In this document: positions 1-12,111 of the stretch, one piece after another | Layout: each line of letters begins with the position of its first letter | Numbering within the stretch: the stretch's first letter is position 1 | Assembly (NCBI RefSeq): GCF_958295425.1 | Contig: NC_081149.1 | Span: 15,878,090-15,942,089 of the forward strand | DNA: 64,000 nucleotides | Direction of reading: 5' to 3' | DNA from: Solea solea | Lineage: Eukaryota > Chordata > Actinopteri > Pleuronectiformes > Soleidae | The notes under the pieces: generated by a model | The model's input: the letters and a program-made list of their open reading frames with translations, nothing else | What the model was told of the DNA's origin: nothing | Databases searched by the model: none | Made by a program: the position numbers and the translations under genes

Positions 1-126
1 ATACGGTCAAATATGACCCTACATAACTTCAATACTTTTTCAATTGTTTCAAGACTATGTGACTATGTTTTGTTTAATAACAGCATTTAATATGAGATTA
101 AGACTATAGGCTGCCTGTTCAGCTGA

Positions 127-1694
<1,568 letters not shown>

Positions 1695-2595
1695 ACTGGG
1701 ATCAGTGGAGCCCAGCACAGACAGGAGCATTGCCTTTTGAAGAGTGGGTACAATGTGTGGTGTAGTTGCTGAGCTCTGCATGTGAGGACCAGGCCTGCAG
1801 TGCCTGTGATCTACTACCAGGCGCAGTGGCTGCCCCTCTGTGGTTTAAGTGCCTTCCCCTCATCTGGGTTAAAGTGTTCCCCCAAAAGAACCGACTACAA
1901 GTCTCTCCGTCCAAAGCAAGTTCGATATCCACAAGGGTGTTGGAGGACATTTTCTTGACGCTGGATTGAGGAAAAAAAAAAGTTGTTGAACATGTGTGTA
2001 GTCATATTGTGCAATGTTGTATTTCTGAGTGAGCCTTTTCACTGCACAGATACTGTATATATATTTTTGTATAAAAAGAGTCAGAATTTGAATCATCAAT
2101 GATAAAACGTTTAATATGGCTGATGGGCCTTTTTTTTTTTTAAACCATGGTGCAGTTCTTAAAAGTTGACTATACTAAATATGCTTGATTCCAGTTAATG
2201 CTAAACTGCTTTTTTTGGTCAATCAAACTTTGTTCTCAAGACTTATTAAGAGTGGACTGTCCCAAATGGTGTTAAGGATTGCATCTCAATAAATTATGTA
2301 TTTTATCCTCATGTCTTTATCGAGTTATATATGAGTTCAGAGGTCAGGTTGCAGAAAGCTTGTGTGTAATAAGTTAAAGGGTTTTAAAGTGAATTGATGA
2401 CATGCACATTAAATTCTGTTTTTTATACTGTGACCATGTTTGCACGTTGAATTCATATCTAAATGTATTTATCTAATATCCTATATGATAATATCAATGT
2501 TTTTTAGTTTACAAATGTGCCAATTTATATAAATTGTCCCCCCCCGCCCGGGGTTCTGTTTCCCGATAAACAAAAGCAGAGTGCAGGCGTTGTTC
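1695..2595 (+). other. ERN copy 1 3'UTR and downstream spacer
   Basis: No gene is seen. The stretch aligns by eye with 27063-28690 of copy 2, minus the LINE inserted there, and has the polyadenylation signal AATAAA at 2288-2293. The copy 2 equivalent near 28380 reads AATACA, so that signal is mutated. At 2564-2595 begins the sequence that precedes the putative SAMD9L first exon in copy 2 (tttcccgataaac). Confidence 0.55.
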
Positions 2596-3030
2596 AGGCC
2601 CGACTCTTACCAATTTGGCGCCCGAGGCAAGATTTTAGGTGGCGCCCCCCTTGCATTGCGATAAATTCCACTGCTAGTGTACATACAAGAAACTGAATAG
2701 CTTTATCTTGGACTTTTATTTAAAGAAAGGAATTGCCCAATCAAAATACTTAGATCGAATTAGAAAGAAATACAAAAAAATATGAAATGAATATGTGAAA
2801 TACAATATAAATAACTTAATATAAGTAAAGTATAAGATTTAAATACCCACAAAATAAAAAGTGTAAACAAGTGACATAAAATAAATTATAAATAAGGTAC
2901 TGCACAAATTAAGATATGAAATGACAAAAATGACAAAGATTTAAATAAAAAGGGGGAAAAAGGGGGATCTTACAAAGACCTGGTACTGCATTAACTTTAA
3001 TGACTTAAAAATTAGGAAAGTAACGAGTCA

Positions 3031-3081
<51 letters not shown>

Positions 3082-3226
3082 CTATTAGTTAAATTAATGT
3101 GGGCTTATTGTCTTCATATTAAGACATAATAACAACTAGTTTCAAGAATAGTGGAAGTTAAAATTTTTTCTTCCCCCGTTTGTGGCGCCCCCTTTTTTGC
3201 CTATACTGCCTATGCCACCGGCCGGC
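2596..3226. mobile_element. Non-autonomous hAT-like element with 8-bp target duplication
   Basis: The left flank cgttgttc (2588-2595) and right flank cgttgttt (3227-3234) form an 8-bp duplication with one mismatch, and the paralogue at about 28705 has one copy only (gcgttgttcgttgag). The element starts aggcccgactc and ends ...ccggccggc, with ggcgccc-rich subterminal DNA at both sides. No transposase is encoded. The 8-bp duplication suits hAT, but the terminal inverted repeats are short and imperfect, so the superfamily is an inference. Confidence 0.6.
3030..3080. repeat. (ATT)n microsatellite
   Basis: An uninterrupted ATT run lies inside the hAT-like element. A shortened version recurs at 3653-3667 in the tandem duplicate. 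Confidence 0.95.
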
Positions 3227-3348
3227 CGTTGTTTGTTGAGAGCAGTTATAATTCCGCGTCCTTTGCGACATACAGAAGAAAACACTTTTCATCAAAACAA
3301 CCCAGAGCAGGAAAGTGGACCAGTGTTTGCTATCGGGATTTATCAGAG
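3227..3348 (+). other. Putative non-coding first exon of SAMD9L, duplicate a
   Basis: This block ends at a strong donor (tcagag|gtaagaac) and has counterparts ending at 3956, 28828 and 46665, each upstream of a SAMD9L copy. Homology among the four stops soon after the donor in places, as expected if exon and donor are kept. The next acceptor downstream is the ATG-bearing exon at 6924. It carries no long ORF of its own. The exon assignment is inferred; no transcript evidence is available. Confidence 0.35.
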
Positions 3349-3575
3349 GTAAGAACTGGTCATTTTGCGACGTTTGGCTGTTGCAGTATGACTTATTTGC
3401 TACTGTAGTTTCAAGGCGATGTTTTTGCTTAATTGAATGACTCCAGACGTTTGACTGGAGTGTTTGTTCTTTTGCCGTGGGACTGGATAATAAATCAGTC
3501 ATCAGGGTCAAATTGTGTTTTGGGTTGTTTTTTTTCGTCATACCAAGTTATTTCGACTGGCAGCGAGCCGAGTCT

Positions 3576-3645
3576 TGAAAATCAATTTTGCAACCTGTAC
3601 ATATCTCATAAAACCACTTGAATACATTATTTATATAACAGTTGA
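3576..3645 (+). repeat. Templated filler at the duplication junction
   Basis: About 70 bases between the two tandem units match 5321-5391 in the same orientation with very few differences (for example atctcat against atttcat). The matching stretch lies inside the TA-flanked transposon at 4453-5492, so the junction carries a small copy of DNA found 1.7 kb away. Confidence 0.8.
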
Positions 3646-3834
3646 CATCATTGTTATTATTATTATTCCTATTAGTTAAATTAATGTGGGCTTATTGTCT
3701 TCATATTAAGACATAATACCAACTAGTTTTAAGAATAGTGGAAGTTACATTTTTTTTTCTTCCCCAGTTTGTGGCGCCCCCTGGATGGACAGCGCCCTTA
3801 GCATTTGCCTATACTGCCTATGCCACCGGCCGGC

Positions 3835-3956
3835 CGTTGTTTGTTGAGAGCAGTTATAATTCCGCGTCCTTTGCGACATACAGAAGAAAACACTTTTCAT
3901 CAAAACAACCCAGCGCAGGAAAGTGGACCAGTGTTTGCTATCGGGATTTATCCGAG
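3835..3956 (+). other. Putative non-coding first exon of SAMD9L, duplicate b
   Basis: Second unit of the tandem duplication, ending tccgag|gtaagaac. Either duplicate could splice to 6924, giving SAMD9L copy 1 two possible first exons. Inferred only. Confidence 0.35.
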
Positions 3957-4270
3957 GTAAGAACTTGTCATTTTCCGATGTTTGGCTGTTGCAGTATGAC
4001 TTATATGCTACTGTAGTTTCAAAGCGATGTTTTTGCTTAATTGAATGACTCCAGACGTTTGACTGGAGTGTATGTTCTTTTGCCGTGGGACTGGATAATA
4101 AATCAGTCATCAGGGTCAAATTGTGTTTTGGGTTGTTTTTTTTCGTCATACCAAGTTATTTCAAATGGCAGCGAGCCAAGTCTTGGGCAAGCTGACCTGG
4201 CCGCTCTGCACAGGTTAGGTTAAGGGTAGGGTTAGGCGTTAACTGGTTAATATTGGAGATATCGTTTTCT

Positions 4271-4384
4271 TTAACCTCCTGACTACCAAATGTCCCCAGT
4301 AGTATGCAGTGGGTGGGAGATATTCAGGTTTACAAATGTCCTCCACAGAGAATGAATTTGAACTACTGGTAGTCAGGAGGTTAA
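4271..4384. mobile_element. MITE with perfect 17-bp inverted repeats
   Basis: ttaacctcctgactacc (4271-4287) is exactly inverted at 4368-4384, with about 80 bases between. Left-end copies occur at about 29157 and 47788 without the right repeat. No coding capacity. Confidence 0.7.
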
Positions 4385-4452
4385 GGCTGTCCAAATGAAT
4401 GGAAGTCAATGCAGTGTCCCAAGGAGAATAGCGGCGCATAGTTCAATATATA

Positions 4453-5492
4453 GGGGAGACCAGGTACAGTTGTAACAGTTGTTTTTGAGGTAAAAAAAAA
4501 TTGCTTTCCTGTCTGATGTACTTTTTTGGATGTTATGTCTATGGATTCAAACAAGTTTTATTAAAATCACTGTTTTGTAAGCTAAAAATAAAAATGTGTC
4601 AAACTAGCATTCAAGCTAGCTCACATGAGATGAAAACATGGTTGGGGATACTACATTACTACAGTATCACCAACCAAGTTTCATTTATATTTTAAAAACT
4701 AGCAAAGGTTAGGGATAGAGTTGCAGATATTGGTATTAGTATTTTATTGGTAAAAATGCAGTTTTGACAATTTATTTGCTGTTTTCTCGACGGCCCAAAG
4801 TTGCATAGCTGTTTTTTCCACTCACAGATGCTAGGAAGATGCGGCCACCATTCAACCCAGAAAAAGTCATATAACTATTCCAATGACTCCGATGCTGTTA
4901 GGTTAATGTAAATTAAGCCAAACACCTGCATAATTTCCCTTTAATGTGCAAATTAAAAGTGAAATGTGCACTGCAAATTAAATGTAGAATGTCACACAGA
5001 GACTCGCGGGCCCTCGAGCTCGAACCCGTTCAGAACCGCTTGCAGTACTAGTTATTATTATTATTAGTATTAGTAATAAATCATGTAGAATTATAATTTG
5101 ACGGCTTCAATTCTTTTCTGTCATGTATTATGATAAAAAGGTAAACATTACTTAAAAACATGAAATTAATAGTCACAATAACATGACTGATAAATAATAT
5201 TTTCCATTTTGACTATATGATTGATTCATTATGTATATATTACACATGTTACAACCGTCCCTGACATGTGTTACAACCGTCCCTATACACTGGGATGGTT
5301 TTAACAGTGGAGAGACTGTATGAAAATCAATTTTGCAACCTGTACATATTTCATAAAACCACTTGAATACATTATTTATATAACAGTTGACAGATTGAAG
5401 TTTATAATAAATCAAATTGGTTATTCCAGTGTAAAGGTTTTGATGTATTGCTGAAAACTGCAAAAAGTGTTACAACTGTCCCTGGTCTCCCC
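4453..5492. mobile_element. 1.04-kb TA-flanked DNA transposon, non-autonomous
   Basis: The ends are inverted copies of one sequence: 4453 begins ggggagaccaggtacagt and the reverse complement of the right end begins ggggagaccagggacagt, with one mismatch over about 24 bases. TA lies on both sides (4451-4452 and 5493-5494), the target duplication of Tc1/mariner-like and some related elements. Internal ORFs are short and AT-rich and show no transposase motif. Confidence 0.75.
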
Positions 5493-6492
5493 TAATGCTC
5501 CCATTATATTGTCGTGGGTGAATGGACACAAACACACACACACACACTTGTTTTTCTATCTCCGTGAGGAGACCTCATAGACAATGCATTCCCTAGCCCC
5601 TTACCCTAACCCCAATCATCACAACTATTTAAGTACCTAACCCTAAAACCTGCTCTTAACCCTGAAATTCCCTCGTAGGAACCCCATATATATAGGTTTG
5701 TACGTTTTTGGTCCCCAGGAGGATAGAAAAACATGTACACACGCACATACCTGAACCATCACACACCCAATAATCTGTTTCAATCATTTTAAGAGAATGG
5801 TTACATAAGTTCAGCTTGTGCAACAGTAAAAACAATGGCAATAAAAACAAAACGTTTATTTATTTATTTACATATATGCGTATAGAAATAAATGACCCTC
5901 CCTACTAACAAGGTTTAAAGGGGGCATTTCACCCTGTTGAATATTGTAGACCAGGGGTCACCAACCTTTTTGAGACCGAGAGCTACCTGAAGGATAGAGA
6001 ATACTATGGAGGGCTACCATATTAACATTTTATGCAATTTACCATATAAATAATGAATATTATGCATTCAATTGCATAAACATTAAGTCCGGTGCTTACT
6101 CCTCACAATTATCAGTTTTTATAAATGATATAAATTATGTTTTACTGCGTAATCATATGGATGAATGCAAGTGATTTTATACATGCAGTTATTATGTATG
6201 CATGTTATCCTATTAAAATAAAACACGCACAATTTTTGTTATTTTGAACTGTCTCTCTCTGTCAGTCTTTCACACACAAACACACGCATACTCTCCGACT
6301 GTCTGTCAGGTAAAATCTTCGTCAGCCATTAAAACTGTGCGTAAAATGTCAGAAAATGTTGATCGGTGTTTCCAAACCTGGAAATGATGATGTTCTCAAA
6401 TGTCTTGTTTTGTCCACAAACCAAAATGATTCAGTTTCAATGATTTCTTTGTTGTATGGAACAAAGCAACCATAAAATATTTATATTTAAGA
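5493..6492. other. Repeat-rich spacer without a gene
   Basis: No gene seen. It holds a short (AC)n near 5530, a degenerate CCCTAA-like stretch (5580-5660) that looks like an interspersed repeat, a TTTA run at 5858-5871, and near 5950 the sequence ggggtcaccaacctttttga, which resembles one end of a hAT/Charlie-type repeat whose other end I could not place. Confidence 0.5.
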
Positions 6493-6594
6493 AGCTGAAA
6501 CAATCAGAAATCTTGTTGTAATAATGAAAAACGCTTCAGTCCAATTAGTTTAGTAATTGATTAATAATCGATAAATTGAATAATTGTTTCAGCT
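6493..6594. mobile_element. 102-bp MITE, agctgaaacaat inverted ends
   Basis: agctgaaacaat (6493-6504) is perfectly inverted as attgtttcagct (6583-6594). Sister copies sit at the same place upstream of SAMD9L copies 2 (36199-36301) and 3 (49905-50007), so this MITE predates the amplification of the unit. Confidence 0.7.
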
Positions 6595-6945
6595 CTAGAT
6601 TTGTACATTACTGAATAATAGATAATGCTGTACAGAAATGTCGAAGATTCAGTATGTTTGAGGTTTTTAGAAATTGTGTCACCATTACTGATGTTGCCCA
6701 GCAGAGAGCACTGTTTAGTTTGTTTTGTAGGGATCCTTAATATGTTAACATCAACATACACTGCATGTTCTAACAATAAATAATGGATATTTATATTTGC
6801 CTCAGTCAGATTTTATTAAGGAATGTATGTGTGTGAACAAAAAAGAGAAAAAATGAACTAAATCTATCTGCGGTTTCAGTTTGAAATGTCAATCATCATA
6901 TAACTGAACATTTTCTTTTACAGGTGGACGTTGACAAAACCAATC

Positions 6946-9900
6946 ATGGGTGAGTGGATAGTCAACTCTGTTTTGTTTTTTTGTAATTTAATGTGAACCA
7001 ATCTCTTTTAAAAAGATAACATTTACTGTAAATATGCTTATGAGCCACAGGATTGGCTCCACCAGCACTGCATACGATTTTTATACATGGAGTATTTCAG
7101 TATCTTTTAGCTCATTAATGTCATTTGTCACAGACCACACAAAAATAAAAAAATGTCAACAGCTTAAATAGTGTTAGGGCCAATGGAAAGAGATGAGTTT
7201 TAAAAAAAGACAGAAGAGAGGCCTGTCTAATGTACACAGGTTTATGGGCCTCAACAGTAAATACATGGTCCCCTCTGAGCTTGCTGCTCATTCTTCTTGG
7301 AAAAAGTAACTATTGTCTCGCTTTAAATAATCCACTTATTCAATGTCTTTATATTGGCAAATGAAAGACATATTTTTAAATGTGGAGAACATCATCTCTG
7401 ATTCTGTCATTTATGAATAAACCAACGTATTTTTTTCCCTTATCCAGCTGACAATCTTGTGCAGTCACCCGAGAACTGGACTGAATCTCAAGTGAGCACC
7501 TGGCTACGAACACTTTGTGTGAAAGAACGATACATAAAGAAGCTCTTTGAAGAAGAAGTAAATGGACTAGTCCTTCTTACACTTGATGAGGACTCCTTGA
7601 TGACAAAGATTGGCATGAAATTTGGGCCTACTCATATGATTATCCAAAAAAGAAACGAGCTCTTCAATTCCAAGCAAAACATTCAGGAGAATGCAAAGCC
7701 TACCCGTACTAAAAAAACTAAGCTGCAGCAGAAAGACAATTCAACATCAGTTCATTGTCTTGCTTCAAGTGAAGTTCCTTCTGGACAGGTACATGCAAGA
7801 GATAAGTGTGCCTCAGAAGAAAGTCAAACCCCCCAACAACCGTGCATATTGACTTCAAAGGAAGACTGCAAACCACGGCCATTTGATCAAGAAGGCATTG
7901 ATTTCATATATGTAAAGCACAGAGTTCTGCAACCTGAATCAGGAGCTTTTGATTTGATCTCTCCCTGCCATGAATTCAAATCTTTTGCTATAGCTGCTGA
8001 ATTGGATCGCACAAGACTGCAAGCTAAGTTTGCCAAAGAGGTTCTAAAATTTGCAACTGGTTGTATGAATATCCGATCAAATGGCACAATACATTTCGGT
8101 GTGATGGACAGCAAGGAGGATACAGGATATGTGCATGGTGAGGTAGTTGGCATCCCAATAAAAGACAAAGACATTTATGTGGATGCTTTGGACTACATTG
8201 AAAAGTGTTTCCCAACTGACAAAGAGCATGCGCGCCATTGTGTGCGCCCACCAAGGTTCATTGAGGTTATGGATCGAGAAAGTACAGCAAAAAACTATGT
8301 GGTGGAGGTTGACATTGTGCCTTTAGTCAACATTGTTAAGGGCAGGGTTTATGTAGTTCGTCTGCCAAACTTCAGTGAGGCAGCCAACAAAGTACAATAT
8401 GAGAAAAATGCAATTCTGCGAAGGGTAGGTTCCAAAACAGAACCAGTGAGTGACAGTGATTTAAGTGATTTCTTTCAGAGAGTCAAAGAACGGGATGCTC
8501 AAAGAGAAGAGGCAGAGAAACCTCTAGTACCCAGAAATCCATTCTGCCAAGACCTTGGGAGGAAACTCACAATGCAAATAACGAGTGGGAAGAAGTTCAT
8601 TGAAAATGATAAATGGTTCATATTCATTACAAACAAATTCAAACCTGATGACCTTTCTAACATTGAGTGGCTGCTGAATATGAAGATCTTCTCTGTGTTT
8701 GATTTTGACCCAGACTCAAAGATATCAGGCCTTTGCAGCAAATACCTTGAGCATCATGCTGCAAACATGCATTCTCTGCAGAGCTATAGCAAATCCAGTG
8801 ACACAAGCATCAAAGAATTCACAGAAAAATTGCACCTGTTTGAACAAACTAGCTGGATCTTCTGCAATGGCCGTTCTGGCTTTAAAGCAAATGAAACTCC
8901 TTGTGATGAAATGACTTGGATCAAGACCAAAGTTACTCTTATGAGGGACTGTGTGTCTTTGATTTGTAAACAAATCTTCCCAAACGGGACATTACAGGTA
9001 ATTTTTCTTCTCACATCACCAGTAGAGAAACCTCTCTTGCACACCTTTTATGAGTTTTTCACAGACATGGAAGGCCACACGGACATCATCTGCATCTGTG
9101 AATCAGAAACAAACTTCCAGAGGTGGCAAAGTTTTGCAGAGGGGTCATGTGGAACAGAAACTGTGAACAATTTCAGTGTAGTTGGGATGAAAATGAGTCA
9201 CATTAATGCAACTATGCAAATGATTCAACCAGTAAAATCCTGTGCCAAAAAACACTTGCCAGTCTTTGTGAAAGGGACATGTCTTCTTGAAACAAACAAA
9301 GAGGAACATATGGCTTCTCTGGAAATACTGACAGTCAACCATTGTGACGACACAAGCAGAGATGTCATTAATGAGGAGAAGGCAAATATTGAACAGCAGT
9401 TTTACCGTGGTGGTAGAGTGACATGGATGAACTTTTGGCTCGCTGAGCACAAGTATGTTGGAGAGGTAATAGAACGAGATGCTTATCAGGATGTCTCCAA
9501 GCTCCTCATGGATGTTTTGAAATGTAACGTAGATCAGACCCCAGTTACTTCGATAAACATCTACCATCACCCAGGAAGTGGTGGAAGTACCGTGGCAAGG
9601 CAAGTGTTGTGGCAGAACAGGAAACAACTAAGATGTGCAGTTGTGAAGCCTTCATACTCAGTTACTGATGTTACACAACATGCAGTTGTTCTGAGAGAAT
9701 ATGAAGAAAAAGATCCACAAAGGTGTCTTCCAGTGTTGCTCCTAATTGAAGACTCTGACAAAGACTACCTTGATGATCTCAAAAATGAGCTACAGGTTGC
9801 AATCAAAAACAGACAAATCCAGCATGAAACACTATGTTTCATTTTGTTGAGCTGTAGGCGATCCCATGATCCAGAGAGTAGATGCAAAGAGTCTGCTTTA

Positions 9901-12024
9901 CAGAATGTATCTGTCACTCACAAACTGTCTCCTGAAGAGAAGAAGAAGTTTGCTGGAAAACTACGGTTGCTTGAAGAGCAGTATGAGCCTCAGTTCATCC
10001 TGACATTTGTTTTGATGAGTGAAGGATTTCATAATGATTATGTGCAAAACTTTGTGACACATTTGCTTCAAGGCATTGACCTTCAGTCTACTGCCTCTCT
10101 CCTCATTCAGTACGTAGCACTGCTGAACACTTATGTTTATAACTCTTTCATCTCTCAGTCCCACTGCGAAGCTTTGCTAACCTTACAAGTGCACATGGAA
10201 AGGTTTCGACGGCAAGAGTTTGCAAGATCACTCGGCGAACAGGCCGAACTTGTCTTCTTGCATCTTAGAGATGACAAGACCAACATTAAATCCATCAGAA
10301 TAATTCACCCACTCGTTGCAAAGGAAATTCTGCAACAACTCCTTGGAAGCCAACAGACCCACAGCAGTTTGGCAAAGAAATTGCTCTGTGACGATGTGCT
10401 TTTTGAGCACAGATTTGGAAAGGAAGAATATCGGTCATTTTTGAGAGCACTTTTCATCAGGAGATCCAGAATAAGCAGAGGAGATGAATGTGATACTTTA
10501 TTCTCTCCTCTGATTGAACATGTGCAAGAAAAGGAGGGAGGCCCTGACAAAGCAATAGAGTTACTCAAGGAAGCTTTTGAACGTTTTCATAAAGATCCAT
10601 TCGTTGCCCAACAACTTGCTCGTCTTCTTCATACTCATGAAAAGTTTGAAGAGGCAACATACTGGGCAGAGACTGCAGCTAAACAGCTTCCCAACAACTC
10701 GTACATACTTGCCACAAAAGGGCAGGTGTACAGAAGATGGTTCCAATTCAAATGGAAAGCCATTGAAAACGGCTGTTCACCAATCACAGCCCAAAACACA
10801 GCTGATGCTGTGGAGACTGCACTGAATACCCTGCAGTGTTTTCAAGAATGTGAGAGAGCAGCTGATGCAGACATGGAAAATGTAAACAGTTCAGGATATT
10901 TTTGTGAAGTTGAAGTTGGATTCAGCCTACTCAAATTGATCTTTTCATTACAAGAGTTTGCAAAAGGAGCTAAAGGCCATTCAAAGTGTAGAAAGTATCT
11001 GTTAACAGATTACATACCAGAACATGTCTTAGATGCCTGGGAACCATTTCATGGTCATTTGAAAAAGCTTCACAAGACATTGATTGATTCCTTGGAATGG
11101 ATTTCAGAGGACCTCAGTTTCTTCCAGACAGATGTAGGTGAAGATGAAGACGAGATTCCTGTAGGTCCTGAAGAGAAGATAAGCCATCCACTGAAGTGGT
11201 TGACCAAAAGATCTTCTGACTATGGGAAGTACTTCAGTGAATTTTCCTCTGCTGCAATTCTGCAACCAGGGAAATCGATCCCTACCAATCTCACTCCTTT
11301 ACAAAAACGCATGATCATCTATCAACTTGGTGGTGGTAACATAAGTTCCATCTTGTCCATACTAACTGAACAGAGGGATGCCGTGCGTATTTTAGAGACC
11401 ATCGTTTCTCTTTATCCCAGCAGACCACGGAAGGCAAAACTTGACCAGAGGGATATTGTGAACTACATTTTGACCCACATTACCCTGAACTGCTTGTCAC
11501 CACAGGCTTCAAAGGTTGCTCCTTTTAAAGATCTACAGGCCCTTTGTCATCAGTTCCCAGGTCATAAAAAGAAATGTTTGCCAGGTGCCCTGTTCCTGCT
11601 TACCTTACTATTCTGGCCAGAGGATAAGGACACAAACCATGAGAGAGAAAACAAATATGGAATTGTCCAGTCAGCTGTGGAGCACATGGAAAAATGCTAC
11701 TGTACCAAGAGGAAGGACAATCCTCAAAGTAAGAGAAGGCTTTACACCCATTTTCTTCTGGGACATGGAAATGGATTGGATAAATTTGTCCACAAGTGGT
11801 TTAGTGGTGAAGCATGGGAGAAGCCTGAGATTGCTGAAAAGTTAAAACGCATTTCTGGTTGGACTGAAGATGAAGTGGTTTACCTCGAGGGCCCTCAGAA
11901 AAAGAAATTCAGCATATTGCCTCTTAACATGCATTCAGTGCCATGCAGCAATAAAAACGTCACATTCTATCTGGGTTTCACCTTCAGGGGCCCTGTTGCC
12001 TACAACATTACTGTAAAGGAATAG
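6946..12024 (+). CDS. SAMD9/SAMD9L-like protein, intact copy 1 (two coding exons)
   Basis: SAMD9/SAMD9L proteins are cytosolic interferon-linked antiviral factors that restrict translation; human SAMD9 acts as a tRNA anticodon nuclease (family knowledge). I read CDS join(6946-6949, 7448-12024). Acceptor ttttacag ends at 6923; ATGG is followed by donor GTGAGT; acceptor tatccag ends at 7447, giving MADNLVQSPENW. Length is about 1526 aa against roughly 1585 in human. Visible: SAM domain (about 6-75); Schlafen/AlbA-like region (about 155-330, EFKSFAIAAELDR then GTIHFGVMDS); a P-loop at about 710 (PGSGGSTVARQ, without the usual lysine) with a Walker B-like LPVLLLIEDSD at about 762; TPR-like helices (about 1030-1100); and a C-terminal OB-like end FYLGFTFRGPVAYNI. 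It lacks 18 residues at about 1451 that both broken paralogues keep. SAMD9 and SAMD9L are not distinguishable here. Confidence 0.9.
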
Positions 12025-12111
12025 TTCATCTTTGAACAGTGGACCTGACATTGTTGACGCACCGCCTTAGTATCCACTATGGCTGAACATTTAATCGTAA
12101 TTTCATCCAAA
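12025..12111 (+). other. SAMD9L copy 1 / GAA copy 1 junction
   Basis: The SAMD9L 3' flank (ttcatctttgaacagtgg) continues to tttcatccaaa, then jumps into GAA exon 2 at gcccctctgg. In the array's right-hand unit the same flank continues for about 300 bases to the GAA exon 2 acceptor (62320-62644). The deletion here removes that spacer, the GAA start codon, the signal peptide and half of the trefoil domain. Confidence 0.75.

Larger units (their letters stand above)
3047..4190 (+). repeat. Two-unit tandem duplication (about 600 bp each)
   Basis: Bases from about 3074 (cctattagttaaattaatg) to 3575 recur nearly unchanged from 3667 to about 4175. Each unit contains the right end of the hAT-like element, the putative first exon and its GTAAG donor. 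Unit 2 keeps 23 additional bases (around 3781-3804) missing from unit 1. The junction contains about 70 bases of unrelated DNA (see 3576-3645). Confidence 0.85.

Noticed and set aside
5173..5463. 96-aa minus-strand ORF in the TA-flanked element as a transposase
   Set aside because: No DDE or DNA-binding motif and AT-biased composition.
5580..5660. CCCTAA-like stretch as internal telomere
   Set aside because: The units are degenerate and few and lie inside a common-looking fish interspersed repeat; likewise ttagggttagg near 4215.
7459..7461. GTG as start codon of the SAMD9L ORF
   Set aside because: Vertebrate genes rarely start at GTG, and a spliced upstream exon supplies ATG in frame with consensus splice sites in all three copies.
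9145..9627. 160-aa minus-strand ORF inside SAMD9L copy 1 and its equivalents in copies 2 and 3
   Set aside because: Shadow of the conserved sense frame; the antisense frame recurs only because the sense sequence does.
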